Of a stretch of DNA of 64,000 nucleotides, positions 10,872 through 21,250 are shown one piece after another. Origin of the DNA: Platerodrilus igneus (lineage: Eukaryota > Arthropoda > Insecta > Coleoptera > Lycidae); the NCBI GenBank assembly GCA_036346225.1, contig JARFIW010000900.1, positions 2,232,001-2,296,000 of the forward strand, read 5' to 3'. The first letter of the stretch is position 1; the number at the start of each line of letters is the position of its first letter. The position numbers and the translations under genes were made by a program. Below the pieces are notes generated by a model. That model saw only the letters and a list, made by a program, of their open reading frames with translations. It was not told the DNA's origin and did not search any database.

Positions 10872-11084
10872 TTAAATAGAATAGTATGAAAAGAGCAAAG
10901 CTAAGTGTATCACATGATGTTTTTTCATGTTCAACCAACTTATCACACTTAACTTATGTGAAACATGTTCAAATTTCCTGATTCCGAAAATTAAAGGTAG
11001 ACAACAATTTTTCACCTTTTGCACCCTTCTAGAGGCCTTTTCTTCTGGACAAGGCCCGTAAAATCTGAAGGGTCCATTAAGCAC
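10872..11084 (-). pseudogene. Non-LTR retrotransposon reverse transcriptase, C-terminal fragment
   Basis: About 70 codons contain a YGPC segment followed by FGIRKFEHVSHKLSVISWLN and a hydrophobic LALLF stretch. The same arrangement (YGPC..., IRKFDHIS-type, W-L-x-M, then L-A-x-x-F) occurs in the longer LINE fragment at 32494-33060. It corresponds to the thumb and post-RT region of jockey/CR1-type reverse transcriptases. The catalytic palm (FADD-type motif) and endonuclease are absent, so this is a short 5'-truncated or decayed copy. Confidence 0.5.
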
Positions 11085-11236
11085 TATGTTTCGTGGATTC
11101 GTTTGATGAATTAATTTCAGATAAGTTAACGTGTCACTTTATAATGATTTAAAGTTAATATTAATAACTCTTTTCATGTTAAGTTTGAAAATAATTTTGG
11201 TATTTTGTAAACATTGTACATATATAAGTTTTATGG

Positions 11237-11275
11237 AACATGAAGAAGTGTCTATTACAAGCTGAAACGTCTGTT
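11237..11275 (+). ncRNA. Degenerate hammerhead-like motif
   Basis: The order AACA, TGAAGA, a weak stem II, CTGAAACGTC, TGTT recalls a minimal Penelope-type hammerhead with an ACGU stem III: the AACA and TGTT strands are complementary and GAAAC-GTC is present. The first core C is missing and stem II has mismatches, so it is probably inactive. It could be coincidental. Confidence 0.3.
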
Positions 11276-11389
11276 TAATACTATGTAAACCCATTTTTGA
11301 TAAGATTACAAAGTAAGTATTCTTAGAATTTAAAACTCACGAAAATCAAAAGTATATGAAACCGAATATTAAAAGCAACATTTAGGATA

Positions 11390-12230
11390 TTGGGATACCT
11401 CTGTGAAGTTGGCACGGCATTCTTTAAATTTTAATAAGCAATGATAGTTTTAGTAGCACTTTTCATAGTTCTAGAGTTTCTGATAGAAAATAAAAAGAGT
11501 TCCGCATTTTTAATACCAAAAAATAGCAAATGAAAAAAAGTCCTGCTAACTTCGCGAATCTAGTACGACACTTCCTCCTCTAATCTATAAGAAACCAATA
11601 AATATCACAACTTTTAGCAAGAGTTCTCGTTAGTTCTAATCGAGTTCCATCTCTTTATGTAATTAAAATAAAAAATTGCAATAATTATGTTATTTGCAAA
11701 AACAATGTATATTGCACCCAGCAGGGCACTCGACGAAAAAGTATCGTGCTGATCATTTATAGCGCATTTTTCGATATACATCGATACATCTAACAACTAC
11801 GATCACTTTTAGCCTGATTTCCAGTGGCTAATCATTTTTAAATAATTTTTTAATTTTCGGTCTAGCACTACACTCGGAAAAAGTGTCGTGCTGATCATGT
11901 CTAGCGCATTTTTCGATATATATCAACAGTTCTGCATGAGTTCTAACAACTACGACCACTTTTAGCCTGAGTTCCAGTGGCTAACCATTTTAAAATAATT
12001 TTTGGTCTAGCACGACACTCGGAAAAAATTGTCGTGCTGACCAATTCTAGCGAATTTTTCGATATATATCGACAGTTCTAACAACTACGACCACTTTTAG
12101 CCTGAGTTGCAGTAGCTAACCATTTCTAATTAATTTTTTAATTTTCGGTCTACACGACACTCGGAAAAAGTGTCGTGCTGATCATTTCTAGTGCATTTTT
12201 CGATATATCAACAGTTTGTAACAGTTTTTT
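11390..12230. repeat. Foldback-family arm with ~143-bp tandem repeats
   Basis: Four tandem units carry a TCGTGCTGA motif at about 11741, 11883, 12029 and 12170, giving periods near 142, 146 and 141 bp. Each unit has a hairpin (AGCACGACAC ... GTGTCGTGCT), the palindrome CGATATATATCG and the block 'ctaacaactacgaccact'. The flank 11390-11740 (through 'aaccaataaatatcaca') matches one arm of the palindrome at 21251-22010. Tandem repeats inside the inverted arms are the hallmark of Drosophila Foldback elements; this copy keeps only one arm and has expanded repeats. Confidence 0.75.
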
Positions 12231-14647
12231 TGACCACTGCAGAATGTCAATGAATTTTTAGTTTTACAAACTCTTATCTAGTCATTTATACCATGTAAAC
12301 CATTTTTAAATAAATAAATACCAGTATTGGTATTATGAGTGCTAACCGCCATACAAAAATGCTAGATTGGTTGCTAACATCAAGCGCCGAATGTTAGTAT
12401 AAATATTATCAAGGCCAAGCAGCTTTCCAGTTTCGTGCATATTGCATCAGCACTCACTTCAGCTAGAGCTCTCGTCGAGAACCATCATGGAAACCAAAAG
12501 GGTTCTAGCATGTAATTTGCGTCTGGCCTTGTGCGGTAGTAGAGCCCTAGTGCACTGAACACTAGGCGTAGTGGTTTTAACAATGGTAAGAGTTGAAAAT
12601 AAGTTATTAGATAAATTAAATAATTTTGTTGTAGCGCTCTTTTAATAACGTTTTTGGATAGTTTCTTTTTATAACGTCTTTTTATAATATCTTTTGAAAA
12701 ATTCTTTTATTAACTTCGTTTGAATAATTCTTTTGATAAATTCATTTAATAATTCTTTGGACACTTGTTTAAATAGCACTTAAAACATTCCTTTAATAAT
12801 TTCGTAAAAGTTACAATAAAATATGCCTTTCAACGCTTCGTTAGAAAATCTTCACTTGAATACTTATTGAAAAGTTCCGGCGAATCTTCGATTAAATATT
12901 TATTTTATAATTCTCCTGCAAATGTAGAGAAAGAACCTTTTAAGAAACCGTCTTGTATATCAATTGTAAGGATTCTCCGTATGCTCATTTTGTTAGAATG
13001 AACTCGCCTTATCTGGTTTTATAAAAATAAGACAGTCTGTATGCTGTATTTCAAGAGGATATTAATTCTACTTTCGCACCTGCGAGTATCAAGTTATAGT
13101 TCATTCACGTCAACTTTGCGATATAAAATATCGATTCAAGATGAACGTCCTTCAACCGTACGATGAATAGTTGGATTTTATGTAATGTTATGCGAGAAAA
13201 CAATAAGTTTGGATTTTAAGGAAACGTTCTACAAAGTACGTAAAAATTTTTATGGTTTGGAAATAAAGTCCGATGATGAATTGAAATGGTATTTTTGAAG
13301 TTGCGAGTGTGAAATTACAATTAATTAGGAGGACGACTATACGATGGTAATTATTTTGGTCAAGATCTACACACCGTAGAACATCCAAGTTTTATATTGG
13401 ATTTTGGTTGTTCCAGTTTATGCGTATAAGAAAAACGCACAAAGTTCATATGGTCCGGTCCAAGGATCACGCAGCTGTTTGTGTCCTGTAGAACATGTGG
13501 ATTTTACGTCACTTGTTTTCTGAAGAACGAATGTATTGACACCTGCCCTAACATGCTGTAACACCATCACGTAAACAACACCTGCTGAACCAAGGTAAGA
13601 GATTAGTATTATTCTTACACCACGTCTACATTTGGTGATCTTTGATACGAGGCTGCTTCAGTTTGTAACCACCTATTATCATTAATCCGTTTAACAAACT
13701 AAAAAGGACCTTAGTAAATTTTATTGTCAATACTAGTACAGTGTAATCACAGTTACTAATTTTATTGAAGTTAGATGAAACCTAAAGAGTTCTTATTGAT
13801 GTTTCATATATGCATGATTTCACTTACAATTTCTGAATGATGAATTAATAGACAATGTAGTTAAATTTTTATAAATATGTAAACAGAAAAACAGATCTGA
13901 TATTTCTGGTATAAATTCAAGTTAAATTTTTGTAACAAAAACAACATTTAAAGTTTTTAATATTTCCTTTGAATATATAAGCCTACCTTATGAGTAGATG
14001 AAATTTGTATTATCGTTTCTTAAATATGAATTTTATATTTACAATTTTTATGAAGGAACTATTTTAATTAAAGAAGCAACATTTAATTTTCTTAATTAAT
14101 TGTTTTATTCTGAACAAGTACGTTCAGAAGTTGAGTAACCAGATATAAGATAAAATAGCGTAAAGTGGTAACCCCAATTTAACAAGAAGCTTTATAGCCT
14201 TTTTCAGATTTGGAAGCATAAAATCGGTGCTCAAAAATATTGTTACCTGATTAATCTTTGTTGTTTTTTATATGAGGTAACAAGAGAATACCTCTTGTGT
14301 GCTCATTTTTGTAAACTTAATTAAATTTTACAGCTTTTGCGTTAGCAGTTAATACGGTATTTCTCTCTAAGGATGCCCAAGTCCCCCTTAGGGAAACCCT
14401 GTGTTTAAAGTTAATGGCTTGGTGGCGCCCTATTTAAATCCCTGTTTTGTTAAGAATCTAGCCTTAGTAAGAAAATAATGCTTTGTAAAAGGAACCACGA
14501 CCAATCCTCATAAGCTCTGTCCAAGGAATAGACCCCTAGCATAGTCGGAAGATATTTGCGTTCCATCATTTTAAGGAAAATCTTTTCTTAAAGGTCACTG
14601 GTCACATTAGGGGATAAAAAGAACCCGTAGCATGTTACCCATCAGTG
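12231..14647. other. Region without a recognised gene
   Basis: No domain-bearing frame was seen. Two weak features can be noted. TATAAATA at about 12398 lies upstream of an 18-codon frame starting at 12487 (M-E-T-K-R-V), too short to call. 'ccaaggtaagag' near 13592 resembles a splice donor. 13.8-14.6 kb shows nothing further. A spliced host transcript cannot be excluded. Confidence 0.4.
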
Positions 14648-15192
14648 AAGCTCGCAGAATTATATTAAAACGTTCATTAGGAGCACACACCTGCAAACTT
14701 TTAAATGTCAAGTTCTAATAAATTTGAATAGATAAACATGCAGCTTCTACGTATACTGGAAACGATCGGATGTTTTAGCAGGAAATGCTAGATGAGGGGT
14801 TATTTTACTCACGTAGGAATCCACGTGGATTTAAATAGCATATAGACTGGAATATTGATTTGTACCACTCAGACCAGGGTAGAAAGGGACGGATAAAACG
14901 CGTAAAGCAGAGACACTGATAATAAAAGGCGTGATTTGGGAAGCGCCACTAGGTCTACGATTGGTTAAAATAAGATGCAAACATGAGAGGGGAAAGCATA
15001 TCAGTGGGTGTGTAAAATTAATTAGTTGTTTCCGGACGTGTTGCGAGCCGTGTGGAAATTTCTTAGATTTTCAACTTGGACGTGTGCAAATTTTTAGTAG
15101 AATCGCTGTGCCGAGCCGTCGGAAGGGAAAATAGAATGCGAAATTCTAAAAATTGGCTGTCGCGGGACAAATTCGACTTGCAAGCGGGCCAT

Positions 15193-15200
15193 TATATAAA
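15193..15200 (+). promoter_or_regulatory. TATA box of the element A LTR
   Basis: TATATAAA lies in a CG-containing context ('gcgggccattatataaaccc'). AATAAA follows at 15324-15329, as expected for a U3-R boundary with the polyadenylation signal in R. The same pair occurs in the 3' LTR at 20063-20070 and 20194-20199. Transcription start would be near 15225. Confidence 0.65.
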
Positions 15201-15721
15201 CCCGGGCATATAGGTGTTTCGCTCTCTTATATTTTTAATTTTATTCGATACTTTAAACAGTTTTACTCTTTATTTTTTGATTATTCGATACTTTAAGTAG
15301 AATACGTGGTGATTACGTGCTACAATAAAAGTTATTAGTACACTTGAGAAGATAAATGAAGGTAACAAAGTCTAGTTATATTTGCGGGTATTACTGTACC
15401 AATTATCCAAATTAATAACGATAAATAAATAAATAGAAGTATGCAGTTTTTGGTATAGCGTGAAAGAATTATGAATTTCAGTGCTATTTTTCGGGGGTGT
15501 TAATAATCAAATGTTATTCGTAAACGTGATTGGATCCATAAAACAAGATTTAGATATACATAGATGAATTCCTGAAAATTCCTGAAACCTTTTTAGAGGA
15601 ATGGTGGTGTAGAAAAATTTTAACGGCGGCTAGAAATCCGAGGACGTAAACATAAACCAGCTGGAATGGTGGGATGAGCAAGTCCAATGTACATTGAAGC
15701 CACGAGTGCAGTTACCTTCAG

Positions 15722-15727
15722 GTAAAT
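15722..15727 (+). other. Splice-donor-like site in the element A LTR
   Basis: CAG|GTAAAT, identical at 20592 in the 3' LTR. Equivalent exon-end|GT sites occur in the other LTRs of the window (35328, 51348, 53254, 54573, 61562), suggesting a spliced leader. Confidence 0.45.
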
Positions 15728-15759
15728 TATGCAATTCGTGAGGCTTGATTCTCATAAGG

Positions 15760-15955
15760 TTTCACTGCATTTTTAACGGCCCAACGTTGGGGCACGAATG
15801 TTTTTTTTTACTCGGGTGAGGCTTTTTGTGGGAATCACAACATTTATGACGCCCAATCTGTGGGGCTCGAATGATCAGTAGAAAGTACCAGTTCCTGTGA
15901 CCGGAGGCGCATTTCACAGCAATTTTGGCGACCCGAACGTGAGGGCTCGAATTTC
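15760..15955 (+). repeat. Triplicated LTR-end / primer-binding leader
   Basis: Three imperfect copies start at 15760, 15833 and 15912. Each has an LTR-terminus-like 'tcac(a/t)gca', a short T-rich spacer, then a GRCGCCCAAYGTGGGGCTCGAAT-like block: 'aacggcccaacgttggggca', 'gacgcccaatctgtggggct' and 'ggcgacccgaacgtgagggc'. The third copy has the TGGCGACC form also found just inside the 5' LTR of element D (54977), so it is the likeliest true primer-binding site. Confidence 0.65.
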
Positions 15956-16056
15956 AGATAGTGTGTAACTGTTTCAGGAAACTGACGATCCTGAAATTAA
16001 GAGCTGAGTGTGAATATTTTTTTTGTAGGCGTGTGTGGGGGTGAAAAGTGTGACGT

Positions 16057-17526
16057 ATGCAGAGAAAAGAGTGGCTTCGAAGTCAAGGGGTGGAAATAGG
16101 AAGCAGTGATAGTGCTTTATTTAAGACGACAGAAGCAGAAATGGAGGAAGAAGCAGGAAGTAGTAGGGATCAGTCTAAGACGGAGTCAGGAGAAACAGGA
16201 AATGAGTTAATGATGAGAATGTTAGAGGAAATGCGATTAGCTAGGGAAGAATCGAGTAGAGCGAGGGAGGAGTCCAACCGAAAATTAGAACAGCTAAGCG
16301 ATGAATCGAATAGAGCGAGGGAGGAGTCCAACAGAAAATTAGAACTGCTAAGCGATGAATCTAATAGAGCGAGGGAGGAGTCCAACCGAAAATTAAAGCA
16401 GATAAGCGGGAAAATTGAGCAATCTACTAAGGAATTTACAGAGTTTAAAAATAGTCTTACCGTGAAAATGGGAGAAGTAGAAAGTAGGGTTGATAGAAAT
16501 GAGAAAAAGATTACAGGTCTTCGACAGGAAATGGGACATTTAAGGTCCGAAGTACGCCTTTTTTGTGAAGAAGAGGTAAATATAAAAATGACTGAAGTAA
16601 CGGACTCATGTAGGGATCAGTTAGGCAGGGTAGAACGCGAAGTTGGTAGTATTAAATATAATATGTCAAGTTTAACGGGGGATGGTCCCAGATTTTATAC
16701 AGGTGGCGTATCATTGGACCAACATATGAAATTTTATGGCGACAACAGGGTAAATCCACAAATTTTTATTAATAGCGTAAGAAATCTAGTGGGAAATTTA
16801 TTCGACGAACAGACTAAACTAAATACGATAAAGGCTTTATTGAAAGACAATGCGAAAGCATGGTATAATTTAGTAGGACAGGACATAGGGACATATCAGG
16901 ACTTTGAAAACAAATGTTTACAACATTACTGGAGTGATCACAAACAGGATCAGATTAGGGACGACTTGATTACAGGAAAATTTAAGGGAGAGTTTGCAAG
17001 TTCTAGGGAACAATATGCCATTCGCAAATACAGTGTGGCCAAACAACTTAATCCACCTTTGACGGACAGACAAATAGTCAAATACTTATCACGCCATTTT
17101 GAACTGGAAATCAGACAACACGTGGCCTTACAAAACATCACAGAACGGGAGACATTTTTGGAGTATTTACAGAGATATGACGATGTAAGTGTTGGACGGA
17201 CAAGAGAGATACGTGAACGAAACATTAACACGGTTAGGTTTGACAACAGGACACAGAATTTTCCGAGACGGCCTGACTACAATAGAAATTTTCGACCGAA
17301 TTGGGAACGACGAGGACAGGAATACAGAAGCAATAGTGCGACTAGGGGACCGACGCCAAGACCTAGTTACACGAGACAGAACAGTTTACCGGAAGTAAAC
17401 AGGACAGTGACGAGAACGCCGAATAGAGACAGGGACACGGATATTAATACGAGGAGGACGTACGCACAGGTTGTAGAAGGACAACCAGGACCAAGCACGG
17501 AAAGCAGGACGAGACAGGATTTTTAG
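16057..17526 (+). CDS. Gag polyprotein of LTR retrotransposon A
   Basis: This intact 489-codon frame encodes the structural protein that would assemble a virus-like particle around the element RNA. Residues ~55-125 are a charged coiled coil with about three 18-residue repeats (RAREESNRKLEQLSDESN). Residues ~215-380 form a helical capsid-like domain with F-Y-G-D, W-Y-N-L, F-x-x-K-C-L-Q-H-Y-W and Y-L-S-R-H-F signatures, matching residues in the gag of element D. The C-terminal ~100 residues are Arg/Asn/Thr-rich, probably an RNA-binding nucleocapsid, with no CCHC zinc knuckle. It ends TTTTTAG; the protease frame lies at -1 before a later SINE insertion, so gag-pro frameshifting there is plausible. 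The start is the first ATG after the leader. Confidence 0.8.
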   Translation: MQRKEWLRSQGVEIGSSDSALFKTTEAEMEEEAGSSRDQSKTESGETGNELMMRMLEEMRLAREESSRAREESNRKLEQLSDESNRAREESNRKLELLSDESNRAREESNRKLKQISGKIEQSTKEFTEFKNSLTVKMGEVESRVDRNEKKITGLRQEMGHLRSEVRLFCEEEVNIKMTEVTDSCRDQLGRVEREVGSIKYNMSSLTGDGPRFYTGGVSLDQHMKFYGDNRVNPQIFINSVRNLVGNLFDEQTKLNTIKALLKDNAKAWYNLVGQDIGTYQDFENKCLQHYWSDHKQDQIRDDLITGKFKGEFASSREQYAIRKYSVAKQLNPPLTDRQIVKYLSRHFELEIRQHVALQNITERETFLEYLQRYDDVSVGRTREIRERNINTVRFDNRTQNFPRRPDYNRNFRPNWERRGQEYRSNSATRGPTPRPSYTRQNSLPEVNRTVTRTPNRDRDTDINTRRTYAQVVEGQPGPSTESRTRQDF

Positions 17527-17822
17527 AACGCGACAGACTACTAGATTTCTGTGTAAATGTGTATGAACATCCTTACATGTGATTTTCCAATGCTCCACCC
17601 GAAGGTACTACATTGGCCAGGAAGCGAGTTTTAAGTATGAACATCCACGTGAATTTTTCAAAATTGAGGAGGAAATAGAGCCAGAAACTGTAGAAAAATT
17701 ATGTTTGCCAATTATTAATATAGGAATTTTTGAGAATAATGTAGAAGTATTACTTGATACGGGGGCAGAGGCGAGTTTAATATCGGAGGAATTCGTCAGC
17801 AAAATTAGGGATAAGGTTTGTG
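17523..17822 (+). pseudogene. Retropepsin-type protease, element A
   Basis: This encodes the aspartic protease that would mature Gag-Pol. The active-site motif LLDTGAEASLI is visible at 17749-17781, preceded by an acidic stretch (FFKIEEEIEPETVEKL). Read from the gag stop the frame is -1 to gag (17523-17570), is interrupted by the SINE, and continues in another phase from 17635. It then runs out of frame into RT sequence near 17822, where a deletion has removed the protease-RT linker and the RT N-terminus. Confidence 0.7.
17573..17634 (-). mobile_element. 5'-truncated SINE insertion between gag and protease
   Basis: Sixty-two bp identical or nearly so to the 3' end of the tRNA-derived SINEs at 42808 and 46448 ('gattttccaatgctccaccc'). 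It is flanked by a 12-bp duplication GTATGAACATCC at 17561-17572 and 17635-17646, the mark of target-primed retroposition. Inserted SINE plus duplication (74 bp) throws the downstream protease out of register. Confidence 0.85.
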
Positions 17823-18062
17823 ATAGAATTATGTTTAGATGCACGAAAAATTAATCAACGGACCAAACCGCAATTCCAGTGTCCACTATCCATGGACACA
17901 CTTTTGACGAGGTTAAGTGGCAAGTTTGTTTTTAGGAAATTAGATTTAAGGAATTCATTCTGGCTGATTCCATTACACAAGGATTCTAGAAGGTACACAG
18001 GATTTTCCGTAGAGGGTAAAATCTATAATTTTAAGGTAGTATCGTTTGGTTTGTCCGCAGAA
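17823..18062 (+). pseudogene. Reverse transcriptase fragment, element A
   Basis: About 80 codons with the Gypsy RT signature LCLDARKIN (motif A region) and RKLDLRNSFWLIPLHKDSRR...YTGFSVEGKIYNFKVVSFGL. The same peptide order occurs in the complete RT of element D (57985-58218). Sequence stops matching at FGLSA and passes into purine-rich DNA. The catalytic YVDD box, RNase H and integrase are missing, so this pol is dead. Confidence 0.8.
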
Positions 18063-18279
18063 AAGGAAATAATAATAAATGAGAAACAGACAAGTGAAGG
18101 GACTGAAGAAGAAGCAATATTTAAGAGTCAGGATAATAGGGATGATAAGTTTATTGTATGTGAGATAATAGGGATGATAAGTATAGATATAGAAGGAGGA
18201 GTTATAGGGATGAAGAGTATTAGGATGGTGAGAAGAAAGACTTGGAGGATCAAGAAAAGAGTCAGATTTAAATAAGAAA

Positions 18280-18730
18280 TGAAGATTAAATGAACAAAAT
18301 ATAGGGATAGAATAGGTGTATATAGAAGAGTAGAAGTAAGTGTTTATAGAAAATAAAGCTAGGTATAGGATAAATATGGGAGATAGTTAGATATAGGTAT
18401 ATAGGAGGAGAATGAAAATTAAATGTAGGAGAAAATAAGATAGGTTAAGTGTAGATATTTCTTATAAGATAAGTGGAGAGTTAGGAATAGAATAAGAATG
18501 GGATAGGTATATAGGATTAGGTAGGTGTAAGTGAGTATAGTGAAGATTGGTTAAAAGTTAGGAATAGGATAGGTATATAGGATGTATATAGGATTAGATG
18601 GATAAGTAGGATGAAGTTAGGGATAATTTCAGTTTATAAAATTAGGTGAGAGTTAGGAATAGGATAGGGATATAGTATAGGTGTAAATATTTTTAGGATT
18701 GGATATAAGTTAGGTAAGTTAGAAAGATAA
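18280..18730 (+). other. C-depleted, purine-rich tract inside element A
   Basis: From 18301 to 18720 (420 nt) only three cytosines occur on the plus strand, while G remains common. The sequence is cryptically repetitive with 'taggaataggataggtat'-like words, without a strict period. It replaces the rest of pol. The protease-RT linker of element D (57540-57780) is also C-poor, so the bias may be inherited from this retroelement lineage and exaggerated by slippage. No coding frame is maintained. Confidence 0.8.
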
Positions 18731-18844
18731 GTGCATAGTGAGATAGACAATTTTTGTTGTAATTTTTGCAGTCTAGATTTTTCATATTTAAATTCAAATA
18801 AGTGGGATTATTTGTATTCAAATAGGGTGAAAATACTCAAATTT

Positions 18845-21176
18845 AGACCAGGGTAGAAAATTAATTAACGGCATCAAATAATTTTAATCACCGTGTATAA
18901 GGACGCTGTGGCTAATAATACGCTTCATTTAAAGGTATATTGGATAAATTCGTCATTTACTTCTAAACATAGGGTTTATATTGTTTAGATAATGTTAAAC
19001 ACCGTGTATATTAAAACAGTGAAAAATAGTACACGTAATTAAAGGCCTACTGTGTAGATTTAAATCATTCAATTAGAATGTAGGGTTTGTATAGAATTTC
19101 ATTGGATAATAAGCATTATTAAAACCATGGAGCATAAAAATTTATTCGTTTCGTTAAAAAAAAATAAAGGGGTTTTAAATTATTCACTGGACGCTTTCTA
19201 TAAAAGGAAGTCGAGTTAAAATGCTCAACGTGTATTTAATTTAATTGTTCCAAGTACTAAAACTAGCGAGAAATTACGTGCGAAATTTATATTAATTAAT
19301 TCAATTTTTAAGTAACGGGTATTAAACAAAGTGTACAAATAATAATTAATATTTAATTGGTATTCGCTAAAAATTAAAGGGTAGAAGTCAATGCCATTCA
19401 TTATTATTTTAATTGGAGTTAATTGAACCATTAGTAATATATAATAAGCATAAAAGCCTGTGAAAATCCAAGGTTGGTAACAAACAGCTAAAAGGAAGGT
19501 TAAAATACCATGAAACAAAGCTCGGAGAATTATATTAAAACGTTCATTAGGAGCACACACCTGCAAACTTTTAAATGTCAAGTTTTAATAAATTTGAATA
19601 GATAAACATGCAGCTTCTACGTATATTGGTAACGGTCGGATGTTTTAGCAAGAAATGCTAGATGAGGTGTTATTTTACTCACGCAGAAATTCACGTGGAT
19701 TTAAATAGCATATAGACTGGAATATTGATTTGTACCACTCAGACCAGGGTAAAAAGGGACGAATAAAACGCGTAAAGCAGAGCCACTGATAATAAAAGGC
19801 GTGATTTGGGAAGCGTCACTAGGTCTACGATTGGTTAAAATAAGATGCAAACATGAGAGGGGAAAGCATATCAGTTGGTGTGTAAAATTAATTAGTTGTT
19901 CCCGGACGTGTTGCAAGCCGTGTGGAAATTTCTTAGATTTTCAACTTGGACGTGTGCAAATTTTTAGTAGAATCGCTGTGCCGAGCCGTCGGAAGGGAAA
20001 ATAGAATGCGAAATTCTAAAAATTGGCTGTCGCGGGACAAATTCGACTTGCAAGCGGGCCATTATATAAACCCGGGCTTATAGGTGTTTCGCTCTCTTAT
20101 ATTTTTAATTTTATTCGATACTTTAAACAGTTTTACTCTTTATTTTTTTATTATTCGATACTTTAAGTAGAATACGTGGTGATTACGTGCTACAATAAAA
20201 GTTATTAGTACACTTGAGAAGATAAATGAAGGTAACAAAGTCTAGTTATATTTGCGGGTATTACTGTATCAATTATCCAAATTAATAACGATAAATAAAT
20301 AAATAGAAGTATGCAGTTTCTGGTATAGCGTGGAAGAATTATGAATTTCAGTGCTATTTTTCGGGGGTGTTAATAATCAAATGTTATTCGTAAACGTGAT
20401 TGGATCCACAAAACAAGATTTAGATATACATAGATGAATTCCTGAGAAGCCCTGAAACCTTTTTAGACGATTGGTGGTGTAGAAAAATTTTAAAGGCGGC
20501 TAGAAATCCGAGAACGTAAACATAAACCAGCTGGAATGGTGGGATGAGCAAGTCCGATGTACATTGAAGCCACGAGTGCAGTAACCTTCAGGTAAATTAT
20601 GCTATTTTGTTCGATCTTAGATGTTTTGGTGTGTGTTGAATATCTTTATAATTTGTTTGATAAAAATGGACAGTAGTAAATTTGTATAAACAACAAATTT
20701 TTAATTTTAAGGTAAAATTTTCTTGTATAAGTAGAAAGGAGTATTTATCAGGTTTATGTTTTTGATTATGATGAAAATTTGGATCTGTCTTTGAGATCAA
20801 TTGGACTAACCTGTTAAATTAACGTAAAGGGGTGGGAGATGCTCCCTTTTATTCAGACTCAGGTCTGCAAATATTGTTTATTTAATTAGTATGCATCCTA
20901 CAAGGACTCTAATTCCGGATGCAAATTAAAATGATGACAAATTTGAACTTGAAATTTTATGATGCTGAAATTTATGCAGAAATTTAATTTTGAAACTTTA
21001 ATGTATTGTGAATATTGGTGTAAATAGAGTTAACGTTGATGTTTGTGGTAGGAATGTGTTTTTTTTTATGAATGAGGATGAAAGTTTTATCTAGGTGAGC
21101 TGCCGAGGCGGAAAGAGTCAAGGGGCGATTATCAGAAGAAAGTCAACGGACCAGTTAATTTTGAGAGGATCACAGC
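18845..21176 (+). repeat. 3' LTR of element A (about 2.3 kb)
   Basis: The right boundary is 'ggatcacagc' at 21176, directly before a (TA)n tract; related LTRs end CACGGCA and CATAGCA. The left boundary is approximate: homology to the solo LTR at 34083 is clear from about 19267 ('attacgtgcgaaattta'), and to the LTR starting at 62011 from about 18970. The part 19518-20603 repeats the 5' LTR. A 67-codon frame in each copy (14931, 19801) is simply LTR sequence. Confidence 0.65.

Positions 21177-21246
<70 letters not shown>
21177..21246. repeat. (TA)n microsatellite
   Basis: About 70 bp of TA with one TAATA interruption, between the element A LTR and the foldback palindrome. Confidence 0.95.
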
Positions 21247-21249
<3 letters not shown>

Positions 21250-21250
21250 G

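Larger units (their letters stand above)
14648..15768 (+). repeat. 5' LTR of element A (truncated)
   Basis: It matches 19518-20603 of the 3' LTR nearly base for base up to 'ggtaaattatgc' (15732). The next ~36 bp, ending in 'ttcactgca', replace about 570 bp present in the 3' LTR (20604-21176). The outer ~670 bp of the 3' LTR is also missing. The near identity of the shared part suggests fairly recent insertion followed by deletion. Confidence 0.8.
14648..21176 (+). mobile_element. LTR retrotransposon A (Gypsy-type), rearranged
   Basis: Direct repeats 14648-15732 and 19518-20603 are nearly identical and enclose, in order, a leader with primer-binding-like repeats, an intact gag (16057-17526), protease and RT remnants, and a C-poor tract. 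The Gypsy order protease-RT is kept, but most of RT and all of RNase H and integrase are deleted. The 3' LTR extends further both ways (about 18845 to 21176), so the 5' LTR has lost its outer part and an internal segment. The 3' LTR ends directly at a (TA)n tract. Confidence 0.85.

Noticed and set aside
12398..12545. TATAAATA plus an 18-codon frame as a small gene
   Set aside because: Too short, no homology or conserved copy; left as an unassigned note.
14931..15134. 67-codon frame preserved at 19801-20004
   Set aside because: Both copies are LTR sequence of element A; conservation follows from LTR identity, not coding.
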